From Planomonospora sp. ID82291 (GTDB lineage Bacteria; Actinomycetota; Actinomycetes; Streptosporangiales; Streptosporangiaceae), in the NCBI RefSeq assembly GCF_015711645.1, contig NZ_JABTEX010000003.1, positions 1,054,001 through 1,118,000 on the forward strand: a DNA stretch of 64,000 nt, written 5' to 3'. Numbering within the stretch: the first letter of the stretch is position 1; every line of letters begins with the position of its first letter. The notes beneath the pieces are model-generated. The model ran no database searches, was not told the origin of the DNA, and was given only the letters and a program-made list of their open reading frames with translations. This document shows, in pieces, positions 49,550 to 58,389 of the stretch. Position numbers and translations under genes: made by a program.

Positions 49550-52186
49550 GTGAACGACCAGTACGAGCTTTACTGCCTCGCGGATCCGCTCTTTTACGAC
49601 ACGCTCGACGGCAGCCGCGGCGGCCACCCCGATTTCCCCCTCGCGTCACGGGAGGTCCCGGACGGCTGGGCGCACCAGGCGACCGACACGTGGATGCACT
49701 ACGCGCCCGCCGAGGCGGCGGTGCCGCCGCAGGGCTGGAAGATCCACGTGTCGGCGTGCGTGGAGGACGCCGAGCGCGCCATGGAAGCGGTGTGGGACTA
49801 CTGCGTGCCGCGGGACATCCCGTTCAAGTTCCTGCGCAGCCGGCCGGTCATGACCATGCTGAACTCCAAGGCCGCCGCGCGGGGATCGAGCGGCAAGCTG
49901 GTCACGGTCTACCCGCTGGACGACAGCCAGCTCGAACTCGTCCTGAAGGAGCTCGACGTCCTGCTGCGGGGGGTGCGGGGGCCCTACATCCTCAGCGACC
50001 TCCGGTACGGCGACGGCCCGCTCTTCGTGCGGTACGGCGGTTTCGTCCCGCGCCACTGCCCGGGGAAGGACGGCGAGCCGGTGCTGGCCCTGGAGGACGG
50101 GAACGGCGATCTCGTCCCGGACGTCCGGGGGCCCTCCTTCAGCCTCCCTCCGTGGATGACGCTGCCGGCCTTCCTCGAACCCCACCTGGCCGCGCGCAAC
50201 GCCGTCACCACCTCGGGCCTGCCGTACGAGATCGAGAGCGTCATCCAGTTCTCCAACGGCGGCGGGGTCTACCTCGGCCGGGAGACGCGGACCGGCCGGC
50301 GGGTGGTGCTGAAGGAGGCGCGCCCGCACGCCGGGCTCGACACCATGGACCGGGACGCCGTGACCCGGCTGGCGCACGAGCGGGACATGCTGGAGCGGCT
50401 GTCGGGGCTGGAGGCCGTGCCCGCGCTCGTCGACCACTTCACTCTGGGCGACCACCACTTCCTGGTCCAGGAGTTCGTCGACGGCAACCCGCTGCAGCGG
50501 CTCCTCGTGCAGAGGTACCCGCTGACCCGCGCCTCCTGCGGTCCCCGTGAGCTCGCCGACTACACCGCCTGGGTGCTCGACGTGCTGCCCGCGGTCCGGG
50601 CGGCCGTCGCGTCCCTGCACGGGCGCGGGGTGGTCTTCGGCGACCTGCACCCGAACAACATCCTCGTCACCGCCGAGGGCCGCATGGTCCTGATCGACTA
50701 CGAGGTCGCCACCCTCGCCGAGGACCGCGGACGCGCCACGCTCGGTCACCCCGCCTTCGCCGCGCCCCGCGACCGGCACGGCGTCGAGACGGACGCCTAC
50801 GCCCTGGCCTGCCTCTGCATCGGGCTGTTCGCCCCCCAACTGATGATCATGCAGATGCTCGACCGGGGCAAGGCCGTCCAGCTGGCGGGCCTGATCAAGG
50901 AGGCCTTCCCCGTCCCGCCCGAGGTGATCGACGACGCGGTCCGGACGATCACGGGTCCGGAGCCGGTGACGTCGCGGCCGGCACCCCGGCCGGGCCACGA
51001 CGACTGGCCCGAGGTCCGCGACGCGATGGTCCGCGCCATCCTGGCGAGCGCCACCCCCGACCGCGACGACCGGCTCTTCCCCGGCGACCCCGCCCAGTTC
51101 GAACCCGGTGGCGGCCTCGCCTTCGCCCACGGGGCCGCCGGCGTGCTCTACGCGCTGGACGCCGCCGGGGCCGGGCGCTTCCCCGAGCACGAGGAGTGGC
51201 TGCGGCGCCGGGCGCGCGACCTGGGACGGGGGGCGCGCATCGGCTTCTACGACGGGCTGCACGGGGTGGCGCACGTCCTGGACCGGCTCGGCCACCGCCA
51301 GGACGCGCTGGACATCCTGGACAGGTGCCTGCGCGAGAGATGGGAGCTGCTCGGCACCGGCCTGTTCGGCGGCGTGGCCGGGATCGGCCTGAACCTCCTG
51401 CACCTGGCCCGGACCACCGGCGAGCCCGCGCTCGCGGACACCGCGCTGCGCGCCGCCGGCATCTGCGCCGACCGGCTCGGCGGCCCCGAGGACGTGCCCG
51501 AGCTCAGCGGCGGAACCGGCCCCCGCGCCGGTCTGATGTACGGCTCGGCCGGCTCCGCCCTGCTCTTCCTGCACGCCTACGAGCACACCGGCGACACCGC
51601 GCTGCTGGAGTACGCCGCCGTGGCGCTCCGCCAGGATCTGCGGCGGTGCCGGACCACCCAGGACGGAACGCTCCAGGTCGACCAGGGCTGGCGCACCCTG
51701 CCCTATCTCGACGAGGGGTCCGTGGGCATCGGCCTGGTCCTCGCCCGCTACCTGGCCCACCGCGACGACGAGGGGTTCACGGCCGCGCTGGACGCCTGCC
51801 GGCTCGTCACCCGCGGGAGATACTTCGTGCAGCCCGGCCTGTTCACCGGCCGGGCCGGCATGATCGCGGCTCTCGGCGGAGGGCTGGGCCCCTTCCCCGA
51901 CGACCCCGGCACCGACCTGGCCGAGCAGATCCGGGGGCTGGGCTGGCACGCGCTGCGTCACGGCGGCGGACTGGCCTTCCCCGGCGACCAGTTGCTCCGG
52001 CTCTCCATGGACTTCGCGACCGGCACGGCCGGAGTCCTGTTCGCGATGAGCACCGCGCTGAACGACCGCCCGGTGTTCCTCCCCTTCATCCAACCGCCCG
52101 GCGGTGCAGGCGCTCCGGCAACGGTGTCGCCTGCGCACGAACCCGCCGAGCGGTCCCGTCCCGACGAGCAACCGAAGGAGGTGTGA
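49550..52186 (+). CDS. Class III lanthipeptide synthetase LanKC (RamC-like)
   Basis: 878 residues from GTG 49550, which has AAGGAG 6 bp upstream; the ATG at 49526 has no site. Three domains: an N-terminal lyase (about 1-200; 'YELYCLADPLFYDTLDG', 'KFLRSRPVMTMLNSKAAARG'), a kinase (about 220-450; 'VVLKEARPH', 'VVFGDLHPNNILVTAEGRMV', 'LIDYEVA') and a LanC-like cyclase (about 520-850; 'GFYDGLHGVAHVL', 'GLFGGVAGIGLNLLHLA', 'GLMYGSAGSALLFLHAYEHT'). The cyclase lacks the Cys-Cys-His zinc ligands, marking class III rather than class IV. It phosphorylates Ser/Thr of the precursors, eliminates them and forms lanthionine/labionin rings. Confidence 0.95.
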   Translation: MNDQYELYCLADPLFYDTLDGSRGGHPDFPLASREVPDGWAHQATDTWMHYAPAEAAVPPQGWKIHVSACVEDAERAMEAVWDYCVPRDIPFKFLRSRPVMTMLNSKAAARGSSGKLVTVYPLDDSQLELVLKELDVLLRGVRGPYILSDLRYGDGPLFVRYGGFVPRHCPGKDGEPVLALEDGNGDLVPDVRGPSFSLPPWMTLPAFLEPHLAARNAVTTSGLPYEIESVIQFSNGGGVYLGRETRTGRRVVLKEARPHAGLDTMDRDAVTRLAHERDMLERLSGLEAVPALVDHFTLGDHHFLVQEFVDGNPLQRLLVQRYPLTRASCGPRELADYTAWVLDVLPAVRAAVASLHGRGVVFGDLHPNNILVTAEGRMVLIDYEVATLAEDRGRATLGHPAFAAPRDRHGVETDAYALACLCIGLFAPQLMIMQMLDRGKAVQLAGLIKEAFPVPPEVIDDAVRTITGPEPVTSRPAPRPGHDDWPEVRDAMVRAILASATPDRDDRLFPGDPAQFEPGGGLAFAHGAAGVLYALDAAGAGRFPEHEEWLRRRARDLGRGARIGFYDGLHGVAHVLDRLGHRQDALDILDRCLRERWELLGTGLFGGVAGIGLNLLHLARTTGEPALADTALRAAGICADRLGGPEDVPELSGGTGPRAGLMYGSAGSALLFLHAYEHTGDTALLEYAAVALRQDLRRCRTTQDGTLQVDQGWRTLPYLDEGSVGIGLVLARYLAHRDDEGFTAALDACRLVTRGRYFVQPGLFTGRAGMIAALGGGLGPFPDDPGTDLAEQIRGLGWHALRHGGGLAFPGDQLLRLSMDFATGTAGVLFAMSTALNDRPVFLPFIQPPGGAGAPATVSPAHEPAERSRPDEQPKEV

Positions 52187-52190
52187 ACCC

Positions 52191-52319
52191 ATGGTCCTTC
52201 TCGACCTGCAGTCCCTCGAGGCCCCCACCGGCGGCGGCCACGGCGGCGGCAGCACGCTGACCGCGCTGACCTGCAACTCCGGCAAGCCCAGCAACCTCAG
52301 CGTCGCGCTCTGCCACTAG
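52191..52319 (+). CDS. Class III lanthipeptide precursor, copy 1
   Basis: 42 residues; ATG 52191 follows the synthetase stop by 4 bp with AAGGAGGTG just upstream. The leader has the class III box 'LLDLQSLEAP' (residues 3-12), as in RamS-type leaders. The core has Thr13, a Gly-rich stretch 'GGGHGGG' (14-20) and two ring motifs, S21-xx-T24-xxx-C28 and S34-xx-S37-xxx-C41, joined by 'NSGKP'. This is the SapB-like two-ring layout for labionin or lanthionine. The likely leader cut is after Pro12 by the cluster's prolyl oligopeptidase. Confidence 0.92.
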   Translation: MVLLDLQSLEAPTGGGHGGGSTLTALTCNSGKPSNLSVALCH

Positions 52320-52372
52320 TCCGCGGTTCCCGATCCATCCCCCGAACGACCACCAGAACTGGAGTGATCCCC

Positions 52373-52501
52373 ATGGTCCTTCTCGACCTGCAGTCCCTCG
52401 AGGCCCCCACCGGCGGCGGCCACGGCGGCGGCAGCACGCTGACCGCGCTGACCTGCAACTCCGGCAAGCCCAGCAACCTCAGCGTCGCGCTCTGCCACTA
52501 G
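52373..52501 (+). CDS. Class III lanthipeptide precursor, copy 2 (identical)
   Basis: Identical to copy 1 over all 129 bp, including synonymous positions and the TAG stop; only the intervening 53 bp and its own ribosome site (GGAG before ATG 52373) differ. Identity at nucleotide level points to recent duplication or gene conversion and should double the dose of one peptide rather than give two products. A perfect hairpin 10 bp after the stop separates it from the transporter genes. Confidence 0.92.
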   Translation: MVLLDLQSLEAPTGGGHGGGSTLTALTCNSGKPSNLSVALCH

Positions 52502-52510
52502 CGGCGTGAG

Positions 52511-52544
52511 TGTCCGGGACGGCCTGCGCAGGCCGTCCCGGACA
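52511..52544 (+). terminator. Perfect hairpin (attenuator) after the precursors
   Basis: TGTCCGGGACGGCCTGC joined directly to its complement GCAGGCCGTCCCGGACA: a 17-bp perfect inverted repeat, followed by TTTCCTTT. It probably lets the precursors be expressed more strongly than the downstream transporters, as between ramS and ramA in streptomycetes. Confidence 0.85.
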
Positions 52545-52580
52545 TTTCCTTTGCGGACGGCACCGGGAGAGGAGGGATGC

Positions 52581-54467
52581 GTGCGATCGTCGGATCGGCT
52601 GGTCGCCCGGATCGTGCGGCGCAGCGGCCCGTGGCTCGGCGTCCTGGCGGTCACCGCCGTGACCGGTGCGCTCGCGCAGCTGGCGCTCCCGTTCGTCCTG
52701 GGCCGGACGGTCGACGCCCTCGTCTCGGCCGCGCCCTCCCGCGGGACGTGGCTGGGCGCCTGCGTCACGGTCGTGGCCGCGGCCGTGGCGTGCGACGCCC
52801 TCGGGGTGTGGGCGACAGGGGCGTCCAGCACCCGGGCCTCGGAATGGCTGCGCCACCTGACCGTCCGGCACGTGCTCGGCGTCGGCCCGGCGCTGAGCCG
52901 GCGCTTCTCCGAAGGGGAACTGGCCACCCGGGCGGGTGTCAACGCCGAAGAGGCGGGCCGCGCACCGGAGACCCTCGTCACCGGGGCGGCGCTGGTCATC
53001 CCCACCGCGGGGGGCCTGGTGGCGCTCACCCTCATCGACCTGTGGCTGACGCTGACCCTGGCCGTCGGCCTCGTCGCCATCGTGCTCGTGCTCCGGACCT
53101 TCCTGCGGGTGAGCACCACCCTGGCCGGCGGTTACCAGGAGGCGCAGGGCGACATCGCGGCTCGGCTGACCGACGCCCTGGCCGGGGCGCGCACGATCGC
53201 CGCCGCCGGGACCCTCGCCGAGGAGAAGGCGCGGGTGCTGGCCCCGCTCCCCCGGCTGCGCGCGCACGCCATGGAGATGTGGCGGACCAACGCCCGCGCG
53301 GGCGTGCGGGCCGGCGTCGTGGTGCCGCTGCTGGAGGTGGCCGTGCTCGGAGTCGGAGGATTCCGCCTCGCCGCGGGCGACCTGTCCGCGGGAGAGCTGT
53401 ACTCGGCCGCCCGCTACGTCGTCCTCGGCGCCGGACTCGGTGCGGCGCTGGGCTACGCGGGCCGCCTGGCGCGGGCGCGGGCCGCCGCGGGACGGATCGG
53501 CGAGCTGCTCTCCGAACCGCGCAGGACCCACGGCCGCCACCGCCTGCCCCCCGGCCCCGGCACCCTGGAGCTGAGAGGCGTCACCGCCGACGGCCTGTCC
53601 GAGGTCGACCTGCTGGTCCCGGGCGGATGCGCGGTGGCCGTGGTCGGCCGGTCGGGTGCGGGCAAGTCGGTCCTCGCCGCCCTCGCGGGCCGCCTGGCCG
53701 ACCCCTCCGCCGGCGTGGTGCTCCTCGACGGCGTCGCGCTGCCGGAGTTGTCCCGGGAGGCGCTGGGCGGGGCCGTCGGGTACGCCTTCGAGCGCCCCGT
53801 CCTGATCGGTGAGACCGTCGCCGACGCCATCGGCCTCGGCCTGCGGGAGACCGGCCCCGGACCTGCTCCCGGGGCGCCGGCCGGCCCGCCCGCCCCGGAG
53901 CGGGTGGAGGCGCTGCGCGCGGCCGCCCGCGCCGCGTGCGCCGACGCCTTCGTCAGGAGGCTCCCGGCGGGGTACGGCACCCCGCTCGCCGACGCCCCGA
54001 TGTCCGGCGGGGAGCGGCAGCGGCTCGGCCTGGCCCGCGCCTTCGCGCACGGCCGGCGCCTGCTCGTCCTGGACGACGCCACCTCCAGTCTGGACACCCT
54101 GACCGAGCACCGGGTGAGCGAGACGCTCGCCGGTGAGCTGGGAGGCCGTACCCGGCTGATCGTGACCCACCGGGTCGCGACCGCGGCGGCGGCCGACCGG
54201 GTGGTCTGGCTGGAGGACGGCCGGGTCCGCGGTTACGACCGGCACCACCGCCTCTGGGACGATCCCGGTTACCGGGCCGTCTTCGAGGTACGGCCGTCCG
54301 GGCCGGGCGAACCGGAACCCCGTCCGAGCCGGACCGGCGGGACGGACCGGACCGGCGGAACGGAGCACGCCGACGGGACGGACCGGACCGGCGGAACGGA
54401 CCGGACCGGTGCCGCGGCACCCCGTCCGAGCCGGACGGACGCCGCCGAGCGGGCGGGCAGACCGTGA
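52581..54467 (+). CDS. ABC exporter half-transporter 1 (lanthipeptide cluster)
   Basis: 628 residues. GTG 52581 with GGAGG 5 bp upstream. N-terminal six-helix membrane domain ('LGVLAVTAVTGALAQLALPF' at first), then the ATPase: Walker A 'VVGRSGAGKSVLAA', signature 'MSGGERQRLGLARAF', Walker B 'LLVLDDATSSLD' and the H-loop 'IVTHRVATA'. The C-terminal about 50 residues are a Thr/Gly/Arg/Asp tail built of short repeats (GGTDRTGGTE-like). It corresponds to RamA of the SapB locus and probably forms a heterodimer with the next gene. It overlaps that gene by GTGA. Confidence 0.93.
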   Translation: MRSSDRLVARIVRRSGPWLGVLAVTAVTGALAQLALPFVLGRTVDALVSAAPSRGTWLGACVTVVAAAVACDALGVWATGASSTRASEWLRHLTVRHVLGVGPALSRRFSEGELATRAGVNAEEAGRAPETLVTGAALVIPTAGGLVALTLIDLWLTLTLAVGLVAIVLVLRTFLRVSTTLAGGYQEAQGDIAARLTDALAGARTIAAAGTLAEEKARVLAPLPRLRAHAMEMWRTNARAGVRAGVVVPLLEVAVLGVGGFRLAAGDLSAGELYSAARYVVLGAGLGAALGYAGRLARARAAAGRIGELLSEPRRTHGRHRLPPGPGTLELRGVTADGLSEVDLLVPGGCAVAVVGRSGAGKSVLAALAGRLADPSAGVVLLDGVALPELSREALGGAVGYAFERPVLIGETVADAIGLGLRETGPGPAPGAPAGPPAPERVEALRAAARAACADAFVRRLPAGYGTPLADAPMSGGERQRLGLARAFAHGRRLLVLDDATSSLDTLTEHRVSETLAGELGGRTRLIVTHRVATAAAADRVVWLEDGRVRGYDRHHRLWDDPGYRAVFEVRPSGPGEPEPRPSRTGGTDRTGGTEHADGTDRTGGTDRTGAAAPRPSRTDAAERAGRP

Positions 54468-56206
54468 ACCGGCCGGTCCGCCGGGCGCTCCGCCGGGATC
54501 CGCGCCTCCTGGTCCGGCTCGGCCTCTGGTCCGTTCTGGAGAGCGCGCCCGCGCTCGTCATCGGCCTCGCCATCGCGGGGGCGATCGACGACGGCTTCGC
54601 CGCGGACCGGCCGGTCACCGCCCTGGTCTGGCTGGCGGTCCTCGGCGGGGCCTGGCTGGTCGCCGCCCTCGGCGCGCAGCAGGTCGTCCTGGCCGTCGCC
54701 GCGATCGTGGAACCGTTCCGGGAGGATCTGCTCGGCCACGTCGTCGAGGCCGCGCTGGACCGGTCGGCCGCGCCGGGACCGGGCACGGAGTCCTCGGCGG
54801 TGGCCCGCTCGAACCTCCAGGTGGAGCTGGCCCGGGACGCGCTGGCCTCGGTCGTCGCGGTCGTCAGGTCCTTCGCCTTCACCGCGGTGAGCGTGCTGAT
54901 CGGGCTGACGGCGCTGATCCCGCAGGTGCTGGCCCTCGTGCTGCCGCCCTTCGTCGCCGGTCTCGGCCTCTTCCTGCTCTCGCTGCCGGCGCTGGCCCGG
55001 CGGCAGCGGGCGTTCCTGCTGGCCGACGAGCGGACGGCGGAGTCGGTCACGGCCGTGGCCGGAGGACTGCGCGATATCACGGCCTGCGCGGCGCAGGAGC
55101 GGGTGGCCGCCGCGGTGGGACGCCGGGTGACGGAGCAGGCCGAAGCGGGGCGCGCACTCGCGCGGGTGACCGCCGTCCGCACGCTGTCGCTGGCGGTGGG
55201 AGGCTGGGCCCCGGTCGTGCTGGTGCTGGCCGGCACCCCCTGGCTGCTGTCCGAGGGGGCCGGCCCCGGTGCGGTCCTGGGCGCCCTGGCCTACGTCACG
55301 CAGTCGCTGGCGCCGGCTCTGGACACCCTCGTGGAGGGGCTGGGCGTCAGCGGGGTCCGGCTGTGGGTCGCCCTCGACCGCATCGGGGAGCCGGCGCGGG
55401 CCGCCGCGGACCGGCCGCGCACGGCGGGCGACCGCCGCCCCGCCGTGCACGGGGGGGCCGAACTGCGCGGCGTGACGTTCGCCTACGGGCCGCACGCCGA
55501 ACCGGTGATCGCCGGTCTCGACCTGTCCGTCCCCGAGGGGGACCACCTCGCGGTGGTCGGGCCCAGCGGCATCGGCAAGTCCACGCTGGCCGGGCTCCTC
55601 GCCGGCGTGCTCCGGCCGGACGCCGGCGAGGTCCTGGTCGGCGGCGTGCCCGCCGACCGCCTCGACCCGGCCGAGCGGGTGCTCATCCCCCAGGAGGCGT
55701 ACGTCTTCCGGGGCTCCCTCATGGAGAACCTGACCTACCTCGCGCGGGCCGGCGCGCGGGAGGTGGACGGGGCGGTGGCGGCGATCGGCCTGACCGGGCT
55801 GGTGGAGCGGCTGGGCGGCTACTCCGCCGAGATCCGCCCCTCCCTGCTCTCCCCGGGCGAACGCCAGCTGGTCGCGCTGGCCCGGGCCTACCTGGCCCCG
55901 GCCCGCCTGGTCGTCCTCGATGAGGCGACCTGCCATCTCGATCCGGTGGCCGAGGCCCGCGCGGAGGAGGCGTTCGCCCGCCGCGGGGGCACGCTCCTCG
56001 TCATCGCCCACCGGCCGGCCTCCGCCCTGCGCGCCCGGCGCGTCCTCGTCATGGACGGCACCCGCGTGCGGCTGGGATCGCACGGGGAGCTGCTCTCCTC
56101 GTCCCCCCTCTACGCCGACCTGGTCGGCCGGTGGGACCCCCGGACCGCCTCCGCGCCGGACGCGTCCGCCGCCCGCCCGGACGCGTCCCGCGGGCACGCG
56201 GCCTGA
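54464..56206 (+). CDS. ABC exporter half-transporter 2 (lanthipeptide cluster)
   Basis: 580 residues. Membrane domain, then Walker A 'VVGPSGIGKSTLAGLL', a signature altered to 'LSPGERQLVALARAYL' (LSPGE instead of LSGGQ), and Walker B 'LVVLDEATCHLD' with 'VIAHRPAS'. The degenerate signature suggests an asymmetric heterodimer with half-transporter 1, as for many exporters. It corresponds to RamB. The start overlaps the previous stop by 4 bp. It exports the modified peptide; no peptidase C39 domain is present, so leader removal must be by another protease. Confidence 0.92.
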   Translation: MNRPVRRALRRDPRLLVRLGLWSVLESAPALVIGLAIAGAIDDGFAADRPVTALVWLAVLGGAWLVAALGAQQVVLAVAAIVEPFREDLLGHVVEAALDRSAAPGPGTESSAVARSNLQVELARDALASVVAVVRSFAFTAVSVLIGLTALIPQVLALVLPPFVAGLGLFLLSLPALARRQRAFLLADERTAESVTAVAGGLRDITACAAQERVAAAVGRRVTEQAEAGRALARVTAVRTLSLAVGGWAPVVLVLAGTPWLLSEGAGPGAVLGALAYVTQSLAPALDTLVEGLGVSGVRLWVALDRIGEPARAAADRPRTAGDRRPAVHGGAELRGVTFAYGPHAEPVIAGLDLSVPEGDHLAVVGPSGIGKSTLAGLLAGVLRPDAGEVLVGGVPADRLDPAERVLIPQEAYVFRGSLMENLTYLARAGAREVDGAVAAIGLTGLVERLGGYSAEIRPSLLSPGERQLVALARAYLAPARLVVLDEATCHLDPVAEARAEEAFARRGGTLLVIAHRPASALRARRVLVMDGTRVRLGSHGELLSSSPLYADLVGRWDPRTASAPDASAARPDASRGHAA

Positions 56207-56242
56207 CCCCATCCCGGACGACCAGGACCAGGAGCCGATCAG

Positions 56243-58258
56243 ATGATCTATCCCCCCGCCGAGCGGCAGCCGGTCACCGACCTCCTCCACGGGCGCGCCG
56301 TACCCGATCCCTACCGGTGGCTGGAGGACCCGGCGAGCCCGCGGACCCGCGGATGGGCGGCCGCCCAGGAGGAGCTGTGGCGGGCGCACGCCGCCGCCCT
56401 GCCGGGCCGCGACCGCTGGCACGCCCGCGTGGCCGAACTCGGCTCCGCCGGAACGGTCACACCGCCGCTGTGGCGGGGGACGCGCCGCTTCTTCCTGCGC
56501 CACGACCCGGGGCGGGCGCACCCGGTGCTGTACACCGCCGGTCCGGACGGGGCGGAGGAGGCGCTGGTCGACCCCGAGGAGATCGATCCCTCCGGGTCGA
56601 CGGTCCTGGACGCCTGGCAGCCCGACCTGACCGGCCGGCTGCTGGCCTACCAGCTGTCGCGGGGCGGGGACGAGCGGTCGGAGCTGCACGTCATGGACGT
56701 CGGCGCCCGGCGGACCGTGGACGGCCCGATCGACCGCTGCCGCTACGCGCCGGTGGTCTGGCTCCCGGACGGCACGGCGTTCTTCTACGTCCGCGACCGG
56801 CGGGTGTGCCTGCACCGGCTCGGCACGCCCGCCGACGAGGACGCCGTCGTCTGTGCGGCGGAGCGCTCCTACGGCCTGGGCTCCAGCCCCGACGGCCGCT
56901 GGCTGACGGTCGCGGCGCCGGCCGGGGCCGGCAACGACGTCTGGCTGGCCGACCTGGCCGCGGGCCCGCCCGAGCGGCCCGGCCTGCGGACGGTGCAGGA
57001 GGGGACGGGCGCGGTCACGGTGCCCGCCGTGGGCCGCGACGGCCGGCTGTACCTGCTCACCACCCTGGACGCGCCCACGGGCCGGCTCTGCGTCGCCGAC
57101 CCGGCCGACCCCGGTCCGGGGGGCTGGCGGGAGCTGGTCGGCCCGGACCCCGAGGCGGTGATCTCCGACTTCGCGCTCCTGGACGGTCCCGGCCGCCCGG
57201 TGCTCCTCGTCGGCCGGACCCGGCACGCGATCAGCGAGATCGGGGTGCACGACCCGGTCACCGGCGAGCGGGTGGGCGGGGTCCCGCTGCCCGGGCTCGG
57301 CGCCGTGGGCCGGATGTCCGCGCGCCCCGAGGGCGGCTGCGAGGTGTGGTTCTCCTACACCGACGGCGTCACCCCGGGCGGCGTGCACCGCTACGACGCG
57401 CGCACCGGGCGGACCGCGCTCTGGGCCGCCGCGCCCGGCGCCGTCGACGTGCCCGAGCTGGAGTCCCGCCAGATCGTCTACACCTCGGCCGACGGCACGC
57501 CGGTGCGGATGGTCGTGCTCGCCCGGCCCGGGACCGGGCCCCGCCCGGCGATCCTGTACGGCTACGGCGGGTTCGGGATCCCGCTGACCCCCTCCTACTC
57601 GGCCTACATCCTGCCGTGGGTGGAGGCCGGCGGCGTCTTCGCGCTCGCCCAGGTGCGCGGGGGCGGCGAGGAGGGGGCGGCCTGGCACCGCGACGGCATG
57701 CTGGAGCGCAAGCAGAACTCCTTCGACGACTTCACCGCCGCCGCGGAGCGCCTGATCGCCGACGGCTGGACCACGGCCGGGATGCTGGCGGCCTGCGGGG
57801 AGTCCAACGGCGGGCTGCTGGCCGGGGCCGCGATCACCCAGCGGCCCGAGCTGTTCGCCGCCGCCGCCTGCTCGGCCCCGCTGCTCGACATGGTCCGCTA
57901 CGAGCGCTCCGGCCTGGGCCCGTCCTGGCGAGGGGAGTACGGCTCCGCGGAGGACCCGGAACAGCTGGGGCACCTGCTGGGCTACTCGCCGTACCACCGG
58001 GTCCGCGAGGGCGTGGACTATCCGGCGACGCTGCTGGCCTCCTTCGGCGGCGACTCCCGGGTGGACCCTCTGCACGCGCGGAAGATGTGCGCGGCGCTGC
58101 AGCACGCCACGTCGGGCCGGCGGCCGATCCTGCTCCGCCACGAGGACGGCGTCGGGCACGGCGTCCGGGCCGCCGGCCGGGCGGCCGGCCTGGCGGCGGA
58201 TCTGCTGGCCTTCCTCGCGGCGCACACCGGGCTGGAGCCCCCGCCGGCCGGGCGGTGA
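56243..58258 (+). CDS. Prolyl oligopeptidase, probable lanthipeptide leader protease
   Basis: 671 residues, S9A family. The N-terminal beta-propeller has several 'GxWL..sPDG'-like blades; the C-terminal hydrolase has 'PAILYGYGGFGIPLTPSYSA', 'GGEEGAAWHRDGMLERKQNS', the catalytic Ser in 'ACGESNGGLLAGAA', the Asp in 'FGGDSRVDPLHARKM' and the His in 'DGVGHGV'. No signal peptide, so it is cytosolic. It follows half-transporter 2 by 36 bp in the same direction. Prolyl oligopeptidases encoded in class III clusters (FlaP-type) cleave modified leaders after Pro; here Pro12 of the precursor fits. Its size leaves only small substrates access. Confidence 0.92.
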   Translation: MIYPPAERQPVTDLLHGRAVPDPYRWLEDPASPRTRGWAAAQEELWRAHAAALPGRDRWHARVAELGSAGTVTPPLWRGTRRFFLRHDPGRAHPVLYTAGPDGAEEALVDPEEIDPSGSTVLDAWQPDLTGRLLAYQLSRGGDERSELHVMDVGARRTVDGPIDRCRYAPVVWLPDGTAFFYVRDRRVCLHRLGTPADEDAVVCAAERSYGLGSSPDGRWLTVAAPAGAGNDVWLADLAAGPPERPGLRTVQEGTGAVTVPAVGRDGRLYLLTTLDAPTGRLCVADPADPGPGGWRELVGPDPEAVISDFALLDGPGRPVLLVGRTRHAISEIGVHDPVTGERVGGVPLPGLGAVGRMSARPEGGCEVWFSYTDGVTPGGVHRYDARTGRTALWAAAPGAVDVPELESRQIVYTSADGTPVRMVVLARPGTGPRPAILYGYGGFGIPLTPSYSAYILPWVEAGGVFALAQVRGGGEEGAAWHRDGMLERKQNSFDDFTAAAERLIADGWTTAGMLAACGESNGGLLAGAAITQRPELFAAAACSAPLLDMVRYERSGLGPSWRGEYGSAEDPEQLGHLLGYSPYHRVREGVDYPATLLASFGGDSRVDPLHARKMCAALQHATSGRRPILLRHEDGVGHGVRAAGRAAGLAADLLAFLAAHTGLEPPPAGR

Positions 58259-58299
58259 CGCCGGGCGGCGACGGAGGGCGACCGCGCGGGGGCGGGCGC

Positions 58300-58385
58300 G
58301 CGCGGTCGCGAGGACGGGCGCACGCGGTCGCGAGGGGGGCGGGGCACGGTCGCGAGGGCAGGGCGGGCGCACGGTCGCGGGGGCG
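58300..58385. repeat. GC-rich imperfect repeats (CGGTCGCGAGG-like)
   Basis: Four or so imperfect copies of GCACGCGGTCGCGAGG between the convergent prolyl oligopeptidase and response-regulator genes. Noncoding; may end transcription from both sides. Confidence 0.55.
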
Positions 58386-58389
58386 GGGC

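Noticed and set aside
49550-52186. Assignment of the synthetase to class IV (LanL)
   Set aside because: The cyclase domain has no Cys-Cys-His zinc ligands, and the precursors have a class III leader box.
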